Source of the DNA: Nocardioides halotolerans DSM 19273
GTDB taxonomy: Bacteria; Actinomycetota; Actinomycetes; Propionibacteriales; Nocardioidaceae
DNA length: 64,000 nt
Assembly (NCBI RefSeq): GCF_000422805.1
Contig: NZ_KE383923.1
Coordinates: 71,296-135,295, forward strand
Reading direction: 5' to 3'
Shown: one piece after another, positions 26,930 to 35,437 of the stretch
Numbering within the stretch: the stretch's first letter is position 1
How the letters are laid out: the number at the start of each line of letters is the position of its first letter
Translations under genes and position numbers: made by a program
Notes under the pieces: model-generated
What the model was told of the DNA's origin: nothing
Database searches by the model: none
Seen by the model: only the letters and a program-made list of their open reading frames with translations

Positions 26930-27136
26930 GCAGCTGGTTCCGGACCTCATCCAGAGGTTCGGAGGCAAGAGGGAACCCGGTGGGACTCCGGGACTGCCCC
27001 GCAGCGGTGAGTGGGAACGACCGCCGTCAGACGCACTGGGTCAACCAGACCTGGGAAGCGACGGCCAGTAGGGATCGGACCTTGGGCGACCAGGGTCCGG
27101 CGCGCCCACGAGTCCGAAGACCTGCCAGCGCACCGC
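26930..27136 (+). ncRNA. Cobalamin riboswitch upstream of class Ia ribonucleotide reductase
   Basis: Classic B12 element: AAGAGGGAACCCGGTGGGAC, TCCGGGACTGCCCCGCAGCG, GTGAGTGGGAACGACCGCCG, then ACACTGGGTC-like ACGCACTGGGTCAACCAGAC, CTGGGAAGCGACGGCCAGTAGG split across the core, and the 3' loop AGTCCGAAGACCTGCCAGCG. It ends about 135 bases before nrdA. In Streptomyces a B12 riboswitch represses the class Ia RNR when cobalamin is available for the class II enzyme; the same logic fits here. Confidence 0.93.
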
Positions 27137-27272
27137 ACCCGCCGGGTGCGGTGGTCCGAGGCCGCGTGGGACGGCCGACGGCTGGGACGACGCGGCCCCT
27201 ACTCCGCGGCGTACGACCGTCTCCCCTGCGCGACCTCGGGCCTTCTGGAAGCGCCTCGCGAGGAGAGAGACG

Positions 27273-29621
27273 ATGCAGGTACGCAAGAGGAACGGCGACC
27301 CGGAGGACGTCGACGTCAACAAGATCGTGCGAGCGGTCGACCGGGTCTGCAACGACCTGGCCGACGTCGACCCGATGCGGGTCGCCACCCGCACCATCAG
27401 CGGGCTGTACGACGGAGCGACCACCGCGGAGCTCGACCGGCTGTCGATCCAGACGGCCGCCGAGATGATCGGCGAGGAGCCGGAGTACTCCCGGCTCGCC
27501 GCGCGGCTGCTGTCGGGCTACATCGACAAGGAGGTCCGCAACCAGGGCGTCATGTCGTTCAGCCAGTCGGTCGCGCTCGGCCACGCCGAAGGGCTGATCG
27601 GCGACGACACCGCGAGGTTCGTCAAGGACAACGCCCGGAAGCTCGACTTCGCTGTCGACGCGGAGCTGGCGGCAGGCGCCGACCGTCGGTTCGAGTACTT
27701 CGGGCTGCGCACGGTCTACGACCGCTACCTGCTCAAGCACCCCTCGGACCGGCTCGTGATCGAGACGCCGCAGTACTTCCTGCTGCGCGTCGCCTGCGGG
27801 CTGGCCCGGACGCCGGGCGAGGCCGTCGACTTCTACCGGCTGATGGCGTCGCTCGCCTACCTCCCGAGCAGCCCGACGCTGTTCAACTCCGGCACCCGGC
27901 ACACCCAGATGTCGAGCTGCTACCTCGTCGACAGCCCGCGCGACGACCTCGACTCGATCTACGCGCGCTACCAGCAGGTGGCACGGCTCTCGAAGTTCGC
28001 CGGCGGCATCGGCATCGGCTTCTCGCGGGTGCGCTCGCGCGGTGCGTTGATCCGGGGGACGAACGGCGCCTCCAACGGCATCGTGCCGTTCCTCCGGACG
28101 CTCGACTCGTCGGTGGCCGCGGTCAACCAGGGTGGCCGGCGCAAGGGCGCCGCGTGCGTCTACCTCGAGCCGTGGCACCCGGACGTCGAGGAGTTCCTCG
28201 AGCTGCGCGACAACACCGGCGAGGACGCCCGGCGCACCCACAACCTCAACCTCGCGAACTGGGTCCCCGACGAGTTCATGCGCCGGGTCGAGGCGGACGC
28301 CGACTGGTCGCTCATCGACCCCGACCAGGCGCCGGAGCTCCTCGACCTGTGGGGCGCGGCCTTCGACGTGGCGTACCGCCGGGCCGAGGAGGAGGGCCGG
28401 TTCGTGCGCAAGGTCAAGGCGCGCGAGCTGTTCGGCAAGATGATGCGCACGCTCGCGCAGACCGGCAACGGCTGGATGACGTTCAAGGACGCCGCCAACC
28501 GCACCTGCAACCAGACCTCCGACGAGCCGGGTGGACCCGTCGTCCACCTCTCCAACCTCTGCACCGAGATCATCGAGGTCTCCTCCGACGCCGAGACCGC
28601 GGTCTGCAACCTCGGCTCGATCAACCTCGCGCGACACGTGACCCCGTCGGGCATGGACTGGGAGCGGTTGCGCGCGACCGTCCGGACGGCCCTGCCGCTG
28701 CTCGACCGGGTGATCGACGTCAACTACTACCCGAGCCCCGAGGCGGCGGCGTCCAACCCGCAGTGGCGCCCGGTCGGCCTCGGGCTGATGGGCCTGCAGG
28801 ACGTCTTCTTCGCCCTGCGCCTGCCGTTCGACTCGTCCGAGGCGCGGGAGCTGTCGACGCGGATCCAGGAGGACGTCTACCTCACCGCGCTCGAGGTGTC
28901 GTGCGAGCTCGCCCGCGAGCACGGCCCCCATCCGGCGTACGCCGCGACGCGGGCTGCCGCCGGCCACCTCCAGCCGGACTTCTGGCCGGACTCAGCACCC
29001 GCGCAGCCCGAGCGCTGGGCGGCACTGCGTGCCGACGTCGCCGAGCACGGGCTGCGCAACTCGCTGCTCGTGGCGATCGCGCCGACCGCGACCATCGCGT
29101 CGATCGCCGGCTGCTACGAGTGCATCGAGCCGCAGGTGTCCAACCTGTTCAAGCGCGAGACGCTCTCCGGTGAGTTCCTCCAGGTCAACGCGGCGCTGAC
29201 CCGGGAGCTGAAGGAGCGGGGACTGTGGACCGCGGAGGTCCGCGACGCCATCAAGCGGGCCGAGGGCTCGGTGCAGGGCGTCGCAGCGCTGCCCGAGGAC
29301 GTGCGGCTGCTGTTCCGCACGGCGTGGGAGCTGCCACAACGGGCGCTGATCGACATGGCGGCCGCGCGGGCGGCGTACGTCGACCAGAGCCAGTCGCTCA
29401 ACCTCTTCATCGCAGGTCCGTCGATCGGGAAGCTCTCGTCGATGTACCTCCACGCCTGGAAGTCCGGGCTGAAGACGACCTACTACCTGCGGTCGCGCCC
29501 GGCGACCCGGATCCAGCAGACGACCGTGCTGTCGGAGCCGACCGCCGTCCCCAACACCACCGACCAGGAGGCACTCGCGTGCTCCCTGGAGAACCCCGAG
29601 AGCTGCGAGGCCTGCCAGTGA
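27273..29621 (+). CDS. nrdA: Class Ia ribonucleoside-diphosphate reductase, alpha subunit
   Basis: 782 residues. It reduces ribonucleotides to deoxyribonucleotides using a radical passed from NrdB. An N-terminal ATP-cone (MQVRKRNGDPEDVDVNKIVR) gives allosteric control. Active-site residues are Cys216 (MSSCYLVD), the NxCxE radical triad Asn428/Cys430/Glu432 (SNLCTEI) and the partner Cys445 (VCNLGS). The shuttle Cys pair sits at the very end (SCEACQ). The ATG at 27273 has GAGGAGAG upstream. The long leader holds a B12 riboswitch and NrdR-like boxes. Its TGA overlaps the nrdB start. Confidence 0.96.
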   Translation: MQVRKRNGDPEDVDVNKIVRAVDRVCNDLADVDPMRVATRTISGLYDGATTAELDRLSIQTAAEMIGEEPEYSRLAARLLSGYIDKEVRNQGVMSFSQSVALGHAEGLIGDDTARFVKDNARKLDFAVDAELAAGADRRFEYFGLRTVYDRYLLKHPSDRLVIETPQYFLLRVACGLARTPGEAVDFYRLMASLAYLPSSPTLFNSGTRHTQMSSCYLVDSPRDDLDSIYARYQQVARLSKFAGGIGIGFSRVRSRGALIRGTNGASNGIVPFLRTLDSSVAAVNQGGRRKGAACVYLEPWHPDVEEFLELRDNTGEDARRTHNLNLANWVPDEFMRRVEADADWSLIDPDQAPELLDLWGAAFDVAYRRAEEEGRFVRKVKARELFGKMMRTLAQTGNGWMTFKDAANRTCNQTSDEPGGPVVHLSNLCTEIIEVSSDAETAVCNLGSINLARHVTPSGMDWERLRATVRTALPLLDRVIDVNYYPSPEAAASNPQWRPVGLGLMGLQDVFFALRLPFDSSEARELSTRIQEDVYLTALEVSCELAREHGPHPAYAATRAAAGHLQPDFWPDSAPAQPERWAALRADVAEHGLRNSLLVAIAPTATIASIAGCYECIEPQVSNLFKRETLSGEFLQVNAALTRELKERGLWTAEVRDAIKRAEGSVQGVAALPEDVRLLFRTAWELPQRALIDMAAARAAYVDQSQSLNLFIAGPSIGKLSSMYLHAWKSGLKTTYYLRSRPATRIQQTTVLSEPTAVPNTTDQEALACSLENPESCEACQ

Positions 29622-30649
29622 CCACCACGACCGACGCCCAGACGACCGCCAAGAACCTGCTCGACCCCGGGCTCGACCTGACCCTGCGGCCGATGCGCTA
29701 CCCGTACTTCTACGACCGGTTCCGCGACGCCATCAAGAACACGTGGACCGTCGAGGAGGTCGACCTGCACTCCGACCTCAAGGACCTGCAGCGGCTCACC
29801 GAGGCCGAGCGGCACCTGGTCTCGCGGCTGGTCGCGTTCTTCGCCACCGGCGACACGATCGTGGCCAACAACCTGGTGCTGAACCTCTACCAGCACGTCA
29901 ACTCCCCCGAGGGCCGGCTCTACCTGTCGCGGCAGCTGTTCGAGGAGGCCGTGCACGTGCAGTTCTACCTGACCCTGCTCGACACCTACGTGCCCGACGA
30001 GGCCGAGCGGCACCAGGCGTTCGCGGCCGTCGAGAACATCCCGTCGATCAAGGCCAAGGCCGACTACTGCTTCCGGTGGATCGACTCGGTCTTCGAGCTG
30101 GACCGGCTCGAGACCCGCGAGCACCGACGAGCGTTCCTGCTCAACCTGATCTGCTTCGCGGCCGTGATCGAGGGGCTGTTCTTCTACGGCGCGTTCGCCT
30201 ACGTCTACTTCCTCCGCTCCCGCGGGCTGCTCAACGGACTGGCCTCGGGCACCAACTGGGTCTTCCGCGACGAGTCGATGCACATGGCGTTCGCGTTCGA
30301 CGTGGTCGACACGGTGCGCGAGGAGGAGCCCGAGCTCTTCGACGACGAGCTCGGCGCCCAGATCCGGCAGATGCTCGTCGAGGGGGTGGACGCCGAGGCG
30401 CAGTTCGCCGAGGACCTCCTGGGCCGGGGCGTCGCCGGCCTGTCGACCGCGGACATGCGCAGCTACCTCGAGTACGTCGCCGACCAGCGCATGCAGCGCC
30501 TCGGGCTGCCTGTGATCTACGGCTCGAAGAACCCGCTGGCGTTCATGGAGCTCCAGGACGTGCAGGAGCTGTCGAACTTCTTCGAGCGGAAGGTGTCGGC
30601 GTACCAGGTCGGCGTCACCGGCGCGGTCGGGTTCGACGAGGACTTCTGA
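29618..30649 (+). CDS. nrdB: Class Ia ribonucleoside-diphosphate reductase, beta subunit
   Basis: 343 residues from the GTG at 29618, in the GTGA overlap with nrdA. It is a ferritin-like diiron protein that generates the tyrosyl radical. Metal ligands fit Asp79 (FFATGDTI), Glu110 and His113 in EEAVHVQFY, and later Glu/His in AVIEGLFF and RDESMHMAF. Tyr117, four residues after His113, occupies the radical-tyrosine position, so this is a Tyr-containing class I enzyme. The C-terminal GFDEDF tail resembles the docking peptide for NrdA. Confidence 0.95.
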   Translation: MTTTTDAQTTAKNLLDPGLDLTLRPMRYPYFYDRFRDAIKNTWTVEEVDLHSDLKDLQRLTEAERHLVSRLVAFFATGDTIVANNLVLNLYQHVNSPEGRLYLSRQLFEEAVHVQFYLTLLDTYVPDEAERHQAFAAVENIPSIKAKADYCFRWIDSVFELDRLETREHRRAFLLNLICFAAVIEGLFFYGAFAYVYFLRSRGLLNGLASGTNWVFRDESMHMAFAFDVVDTVREEEPELFDDELGAQIRQMLVEGVDAEAQFAEDLLGRGVAGLSTADMRSYLEYVADQRMQRLGLPVIYGSKNPLAFMELQDVQELSNFFERKVSAYQVGVTGAVGFDEDF

Positions 30650-30685
30650 CGCGCGCCTCCGCCTCCTTTGCCAGACTGTGACGTG

Positions 30686-31381
30686 ATGGAACCCGGGAGG
30701 AGCGCGTCGGTCCTGTGGCTGCGCGCGCTCTTCGCCGGGACCTTCGCGTTCTTCCTCGGCACCGCCGGTCACCTGATGGCGGACGGGCTGCTGCCCGGTC
30801 CGGCCTTCTTGGTGATGCTCTACGTCGTGCTCGTGGGGCTCAGCGTCCCGGTGCTCGCCCGGCCGGCGTCGCGGCTCCGGACGCTCGGGGTGCTGGTCGG
30901 CGGGCAGACGGTCATCCACCTGTGCCTCACCCTGAGCGCCGGCCACGTCGGCGATCCCGAGGCGTCGGCGGCGTCTGTGCCGCGCGGCACCGGGTTCGCC
31001 CCGTTGCCCGAGGTCGACGGCCGCCGGGTCGGCTCGCTGCAGGACGCGTTCGTGGGCTCCGACGCGATGCCTCACCAGACCCCGACGCTCCCGGTCCACC
31101 ACCTCGTCGCGGACCTGTCGGCGCACGCGCCGATGATGGCCGCCCACCTCGCCGCCGCGACGCTCGTCGGGCTCTGGCTGGCCTACGGCGAGCGCTGCCT
31201 GGTCCGCGTCGTCCAGCTCACGGCCCGCGTGCTGCTCCGGCTCGCGCGGCCGGTTCTCATCGTCACCGTCCGTCCGGCTCCGCGGCCCGGCTGGGTCGCC
31301 GACGCGGTCGCCGCGGGCCTCCGCTCCGTGCTCCTCGGCCCGTCCGTCTCCCGACGCGGCCCACCTCTCCTCGCAGGCTGA
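30686..31381 (+). CDS. Multi-helix membrane protein with His-rich loops, unknown function
   Basis: 231 residues from the ATG at 30686 (earlier TTG or GTG starts are possible; the ribosome site is weak). Four to five hydrophobic helices: FAGTFAFFLGTAGHLMADGL, FLVMLYVVLVGLSVPVL, LGVLVGGQTVIHLCLTLSAGHVG, and MMAAHLAAATLVGLWLAYG. His residues are frequent near the membrane (HQTPTLPVHHLVADLSAHAP). A metal-related role would suit the following PepSY gene, but this is only an association. I do not recognise the family. Confidence 0.7.
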   Translation: MEPGRSASVLWLRALFAGTFAFFLGTAGHLMADGLLPGPAFLVMLYVVLVGLSVPVLARPASRLRTLGVLVGGQTVIHLCLTLSAGHVGDPEASAASVPRGTGFAPLPEVDGRRVGSLQDAFVGSDAMPHQTPTLPVHHLVADLSAHAPMMAAHLAAATLVGLWLAYGERCLVRVVQLTARVLLRLARPVLIVTVRPAPRPGWVADAVAAGLRSVLLGPSVSRRGPPLLAG

Positions 31382-31463
31382 TCGGCTCCTGATCCGTCCT
31401 TGACCCGCCCGGTCCCCGGGCGGGCTGTCCTGCGTTCCCATCATCTGCTCGAGGAGAGCACTC

Positions 31464-32900
31464 ATGACCACCTCTGCGGCGCCCTCGCGCCCTCATGCAC
31501 CCCCACCCGACCCACGGCGTACGCCGGCACGCGGCTCCGGCTGGTTCCGTGCGGCCTGGCGCTGGCACTTCTTCGCCAGCTTCCTCGTCGTCCCGGTCCT
31601 GCTGCTGCTGGCGACGACCGGGCTGATCTACCTGCTCCGGTTCCAGCTGGAGCCGCTGCTGCACCCCGGCCTGTACGACGTCGACACACGTGCGTCGGGC
31701 GGGATCGCGCAGCCCTACGTCAGTCAGCTCGCCGTGGTCGAGGAGGCCGTCCCCGGCTCGACCGCGGTGTCGCTGGCCGAGCCGCGCGACACCGGCGACC
31801 CGACGATCGTCTCGGTCACCACCGCCGACGGCGCCGGGCGCGACGTGTTCGTCGATCCCTACCGGCTGAGGGTGCTCGGCTCCGTCGACCCCGACACCAC
31901 GCTCTCCGGCCGGGCGATCCGGCTGCACGGCGAGCTGATGTCCGGCACCTGGGGCGACCGCGTGATCGAGGTCGGCGTCTGCTGGGCGCTGGTGATGGCG
32001 CTGACGGGCTACTACCTGTTCGTCCGCGGCTTCCAGGCCCGGCGCCGGGCCAAGAGGGCCGAGCGCCGGACAGCCCGGCTCCGCTACCGCCACGGGATGG
32101 TGGGTGCCTTCGTGGGCGTCGGCCTGCTCACCCTCCTGGTGACGGGCCTGCCGTGGACCGGCTTCTGGGGCGAGAAGGTGCAGTCGATCGCGACCGACCA
32201 TGGCTCGTCGCTGTGGAGCCTCGACCCCGGCGCGCAGAGCGACCCGAGCTCCACCCTGGACGAGTCGCTGCCCCACAGCCACGCGCAGGACGTGCCCTGG
32301 GGCCAGGGCGACTCACCCGTCCCCGACGGTGCGACCGAGGATGACGGCCGAAGTGTCGCCAACGTCGACACGGCGATCGCCGTCGCCGACCGGGAGGGGC
32401 TGCGGCACCCGATGACAGTGGCGCTCCCCGCTGACGACGACGCGACCGGCGTGTTCTCGGTGATCGGCTACGCGTTCGACGCGCCGTCGGACGAGCGGAC
32501 CGTGCACGTCGGCCGCTACGGCGGCGAGGTCGAGTCGACGTACGGCTTCGACGACTACCCGCTCCTCGCCAAGGTCGTCGCGCAGGGCATCGGTCTGCAC
32601 GAGGGCCGCAGCCTCGGGCTGTGGTCGTTCTGGGGCTCGGCGGCGATGTGCCTGTCGGTCGTCTTCATGTGCGTCACCGGGCCGCTGATGTGGTGGCGCC
32701 GCCGACCACGCGGCGCCGCGGTCATGGGCGCTCCGCGGGGCCGGATGCCGGTGCGCGCCACCCCTCTGCTCGCTGTTGTGCTCGTCGCTCTCGGCGTCCT
32801 CCTGCCGCTGTTCGGACTCACGCTGGTGGTCGCGCTGCTGCTCGACCAGGTGGCCCTGCGACGCCTGCCCGTGCTGGCTCGGTGGTTCGGCGTGACCTGA
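31464..32900 (+). CDS. PepSY-associated membrane protein
   Basis: 478 residues, start ATG at 31464 with GAGGAG upstream. The layout is that of PepSY-TM proteins: a first helix after WRWHFFASFLVVPVLLLLATTGLIYLLRF, an extracytoplasmic PepSY domain (VSQLAVVEEAVPGSTAVSLAEP, VFVDPYRLRVLGSV), helices near 175 and 215, a second PepSY region, then WSFWGSAAMCLSVVFMCVTGPLMWWRRRP and a final helix pair. Members are linked to iron/siderophore reduction or copper handling; here the partner is unknown. It lies 80 bp after the His-rich membrane protein and is probably cotranscribed with it. Confidence 0.88.
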   Translation: MTTSAAPSRPHAPPPDPRRTPARGSGWFRAAWRWHFFASFLVVPVLLLLATTGLIYLLRFQLEPLLHPGLYDVDTRASGGIAQPYVSQLAVVEEAVPGSTAVSLAEPRDTGDPTIVSVTTADGAGRDVFVDPYRLRVLGSVDPDTTLSGRAIRLHGELMSGTWGDRVIEVGVCWALVMALTGYYLFVRGFQARRRAKRAERRTARLRYRHGMVGAFVGVGLLTLLVTGLPWTGFWGEKVQSIATDHGSSLWSLDPGAQSDPSSTLDESLPHSHAQDVPWGQGDSPVPDGATEDDGRSVANVDTAIAVADREGLRHPMTVALPADDDATGVFSVIGYAFDAPSDERTVHVGRYGGEVESTYGFDDYPLLAKVVAQGIGLHEGRSLGLWSFWGSAAMCLSVVFMCVTGPLMWWRRRPRGAAVMGAPRGRMPVRATPLLAVVLVALGVLLPLFGLTLVVALLLDQVALRRLPVLARWFGVT

Positions 32901-32985
32901 GGAACTCCGGCCCGGCGTCCAACCGATCGCCGGGCTGGCGCATCTTGGAGGGCACAGGACCGCAACCAGCAGCAGGAGGTACGTC

Positions 32986-33501
32986 GTGCCGGCACCCTCG
33001 GACGAGGCGTTCGCCGAGCTCGTGCACGCCGCGTGGCCCGGGCTCTACCGCACGGCGTACCTCCTGCTCGGCGAGCACCAGCTCGCCGAGGACCTCGTGC
33101 AGACCGCGCTCGCGAAGACCTACGCGTCATGGGGCAAGGTCCGCGAGCCGGCCGCGGCCGCCGGGTACGCCCGGGTGGTGCTGGCCAACACGGCGGCGTC
33201 GTGGTTCCGGCGGCGTTCGTGGCGCAACGAGCTGCCGTCCTCGGCGCTGCCCGAGCTGCCGACCAGCGCCGAGCCGTCGGACCGGCCGGCGGTGCTCGCG
33301 GCGCTGGCCACCCTGCCGCCGCGGCAGCGGGCGGTCGTGGTGCTGCGCTATTACGACGACCTCAGCGTCCGCGACGTCGCGCACGCCCTCGGCATCAGCG
33401 AGGGCACGGTCAAGAGCCAGACCTCGGCCGCGTTGCTCAAGCTGCGGGCGCAGCTCGGCGACGCGGTCGTGCCTCAGGAGACGGGAGCCCGACATGACTG
33501 A
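32986..33501 (+). CDS. SigE-family ECF RNA polymerase sigma factor
   Basis: 171 residues, GTG start with AGGAGG upstream. Region 2 is AFAELVHAAWPGLYRTAYLLLGEHQLAEDLVQTALAKTYASW and region 4 is LPPRQRAVVVLRYYDDLSVRDVAHALGISEGTVKSQTSAALLKL, the pattern of the actinobacterial SigE-family ECF group. It overlaps the next gene by 8 bp (ATG at 33494 inside its last codons), so the partner, a probable membrane-bound regulator, is translationally coupled. Confidence 0.92.
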   Translation: MPAPSDEAFAELVHAAWPGLYRTAYLLLGEHQLAEDLVQTALAKTYASWGKVREPAAAAGYARVVLANTAASWFRRRSWRNELPSSALPELPTSAEPSDRPAVLAALATLPPRQRAVVVLRYYDDLSVRDVAHALGISEGTVKSQTSAALLKLRAQLGDAVVPQETGARHD

Positions 33502-34594
33502 GCGGCTGAGCGTGCTGCTGCGGGAGGAGGCCGACGGGCTCGAGGTCCCGTCGCCGTCGACCGCCGCGATCCTGGAGCGCGGCCACGGGCTGCGCCGTCG
33601 TCGCCGGTGGACCCAGGCCGCGACCGGCGCCCTCGTGGCCGCCGTGGTGGTCGCCGGCGGCGCGACCGGTGCGCACCGGCTGCAGGCCGACGACGACATC
33701 GTCGACCCGGCCCGCGCCGCCGAGGCGTTCGCGTCCCAGGGTGCGTTCGCCGTCGGCCGTGACCTCTACCTCGGGGACGAGGTCGTCCACTGGGAGGAGT
33801 CGATCAAGGCGATCTACTACACCTCCGCCGGCGTCGTGGTCCGCAGCGGCACGTCGAGCGACACCAACGACGGCCGATCGCACTACGAGCTCGTCACCCC
33901 GACCGGCGCGCGCTCCCCCGTCGACGTCGCCATGGGCGACCGCATCCCCGGCTTCGAGCCGGACAGCTCGAGGTTCGCCTACGCCACCCAGGACTCCGGC
34001 CGGCTCGAGGTGGTCGTCCACGACGTGGTGTCAAACCGCGAGCTCGCCCGGGTCGTCGTCCTCGACCACCCCGTCGAGACCGGCTGGGAGGCGCCGCCGG
34101 TGTCGATCGACGGCGACGTGGTCTGGGTGCGGACCGGCCGTGGCTGGACCGAGGTCGACTGGCGCACCGGCGCGACCCGAGCGGTGCCGGGCACCGAGGA
34201 CACCTACGAGCTGCAGAACGGCCACTACGCCGTCCAGCGCGGGAGCGTCTGGGAGGTCCGCGCCATGTCCGACCAGTCGCTCGTCGGCGAGGTGCGGACG
34301 CCCGAGGGCTGGTACGCGTTCTTCTCCCCCGACGGGCGCCTGATGCGCAGCTTCCCCGACGACGTCCCCGACGCGGAGGCGGTGCCGAGCGCCTTCGTGC
34401 ACGACGTCGCCGCCGGCTCGCGGTTCGAGCACGCGCACGCGGGCTACGACCTCGGCTGGACGCCCGACGGCAACCTGCTCGTGCTCGACGGCGAGACCGT
34501 CCGGGTCTGCGAGCCGCTGTCGGACGCCTGCACCGTGCGGGCCTTCGACGACACCGGGACGGTCCGGCTGGGCGGCGCGCCGTACGAGTCCTGA
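33494..34594 (+). CDS. Membrane-anchored extracytoplasmic propeller protein, probable partner of the sigma factor
   Basis: 366 residues. A short cytoplasmic N-terminus (MTERLSVLLREEADGLEVPSP) leads to an Arg-rich stop and a single helix (AATGALVAAVVVAGGATG, about 42-60). The exterior, residues 65-366, has repeated strand motifs such as FAVGRDLYLGDEVVHW, VSIDGDVVWVRTGRGWTEVDW and AFFSPDGRLMRSF, suggesting a beta-propeller. The N-terminus lacks the classical zinc anti-sigma HxxxCxxC motif. Overlap with the sigma gene supports an anti-sigma or sensor role, but this is inference. Confidence 0.75.
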   Translation: MTERLSVLLREEADGLEVPSPSTAAILERGHGLRRRRRWTQAATGALVAAVVVAGGATGAHRLQADDDIVDPARAAEAFASQGAFAVGRDLYLGDEVVHWEESIKAIYYTSAGVVVRSGTSSDTNDGRSHYELVTPTGARSPVDVAMGDRIPGFEPDSSRFAYATQDSGRLEVVVHDVVSNRELARVVVLDHPVETGWEAPPVSIDGDVVWVRTGRGWTEVDWRTGATRAVPGTEDTYELQNGHYAVQRGSVWEVRAMSDQSLVGEVRTPEGWYAFFSPDGRLMRSFPDDVPDAEAVPSAFVHDVAAGSRFEHAHAGYDLGWTPDGNLLVLDGETVRVCEPLSDACTVRAFDDTGTVRLGGAPYES

Positions 34595-34670
34595 GGCCGG
34601 ACCGCCGGACTCGCGCCCCGCCGGGGCTGGGAGGCAACCGAGCCCGATCCAGCAGGTGCCAACGCTGCGG

Positions 34671-34926
34671 AGGTTTCGAGACAGGCGCTAGCGCGCCTTC
34701 CTCAACCAGCGATGCGTGCCCGTCGAGGTCGGCCCCGGCTCCCAGGCCACCTGGCTTCGAGGCTCAGGCGCAGCACGCCTTTGCACCTCAGCCACCGTAC
34801 GACGCGCGCCCAGACGCTGGCTGAGGTGCGAGGAGCGCTGGCGACGAGCCTCGAAGCCACCGCAGCGAAGGCACCCGCTCGACCACCGCTGGTTGAGGAG
34901 GGCGCGCAGCGACCGTCTCGAAACCT
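34671..34926. repeat. Composite palindromic element, copy 2, nested inside a second inverted repeat
   Basis: Outer arms GGTTTCGAGACAGGCGC...CTCAACCAGCG (34671-34711) and CGCTGGTTGAGGAGG...GTCTCGAAACC (34887-34926) enclose an inner element. The inner arms are GGCTTCGAGGCTC (34753-34765) with GAGCCTCGAAGCC (34846-34858), and GCACCTCAGCCACCGT (34783-34798) with GCTGGCTGAGGTGC (34816-34829). The inner element is the same family as at 26710-26815. Together with the hairpin at 34991-35036 this fills the 457 bp between genes; I see no coding sequence there. Confidence 0.85.
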
Positions 34927-34990
34927 CGCACGCCGGGGCTGGGACGCACGCGGGGGGCAGTGGCGCGCGTGCGGGATTCCGCGCCGGATC

Positions 34991-35036
34991 CCGCCGGCCT
35001 GGTAGTGGCTGCTGCGCAGCTACTCCTGGCCGGCGG
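34991..35036. terminator. Long GC hairpin downstream of the HU gene
   Basis: CCGCCGGCC (34991-34999) pairs with GGCCGGCGG (35028-35036), and the interior is also largely self-complementary around GCTGCGCAGC. It begins 15 bp after the HU stop codon on the minus strand, so termination of the HU transcript is the likely role. Confidence 0.55.
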
Positions 35037-35051
35037 GGCCGGCGTACGGCG

Positions 35052-35327
35052 TCAGCCTGCGACGGCCGACTTGAACTTCGCGCCGGCCTTGAAGCCGGGC
35101 ACGCTGGTCGCCGCGATGTTGATCTCGGCGCCGGTCTGCGGGTTGCGACCGGTCCGGGCCGAACGCTCGCGCTTCTCGAACGTGCCGAAGCCCGGGATGG
35201 TGACCTTGTCGCCCTTGGCCACGGTCTTGGTGATCGTGTCGAGGACCGCGTCGAGCGCGCGCTCCGCGTCGGCGCCGCTGAGCCCGGCGGCCTCGGCCAC
35301 CGCGTCCTTGAGCTCTCCCTTGTTCAA
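35052..35327 (-). CDS. HU-family DNA-binding protein
   Basis: 91 residues from a TTG start at 35327 (MNKGELKDAVAEAAGL), with AAGGG upstream. It has the normal length of a bacterial HU/IHF subunit: two N-terminal helices, then KGDKVTIPGFGTFEKRERSARTGRNPQTGAEINI, the beta arm that bends DNA. It lacks the Lys/Ala/Pro-rich C-terminal tail of mycobacterial HupB, so it is the short actinobacterial form. Nucleoid organisation is the established family role. Divergent from the DinB gene. Confidence 0.93.
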   Translation of the reverse strand: MNKGELKDAVAEAAGLSGADAERALDAVLDTITKTVAKGDKVTIPGFGTFEKRERSARTGRNPQTGAEINIAATSVPGFKAGAKFKSAVAG

Positions 35328-35437
35328 TGTTCAACCCTTCTCGGTGTGTGTTGTGCGGGTCCATCCTGCACGAGGGGTGCCCCAGCGTGCGGAGGCGCAC
35401 CTATGGCGCGGCCTGTCGCAGCCTAGGCTCGTGCCCC

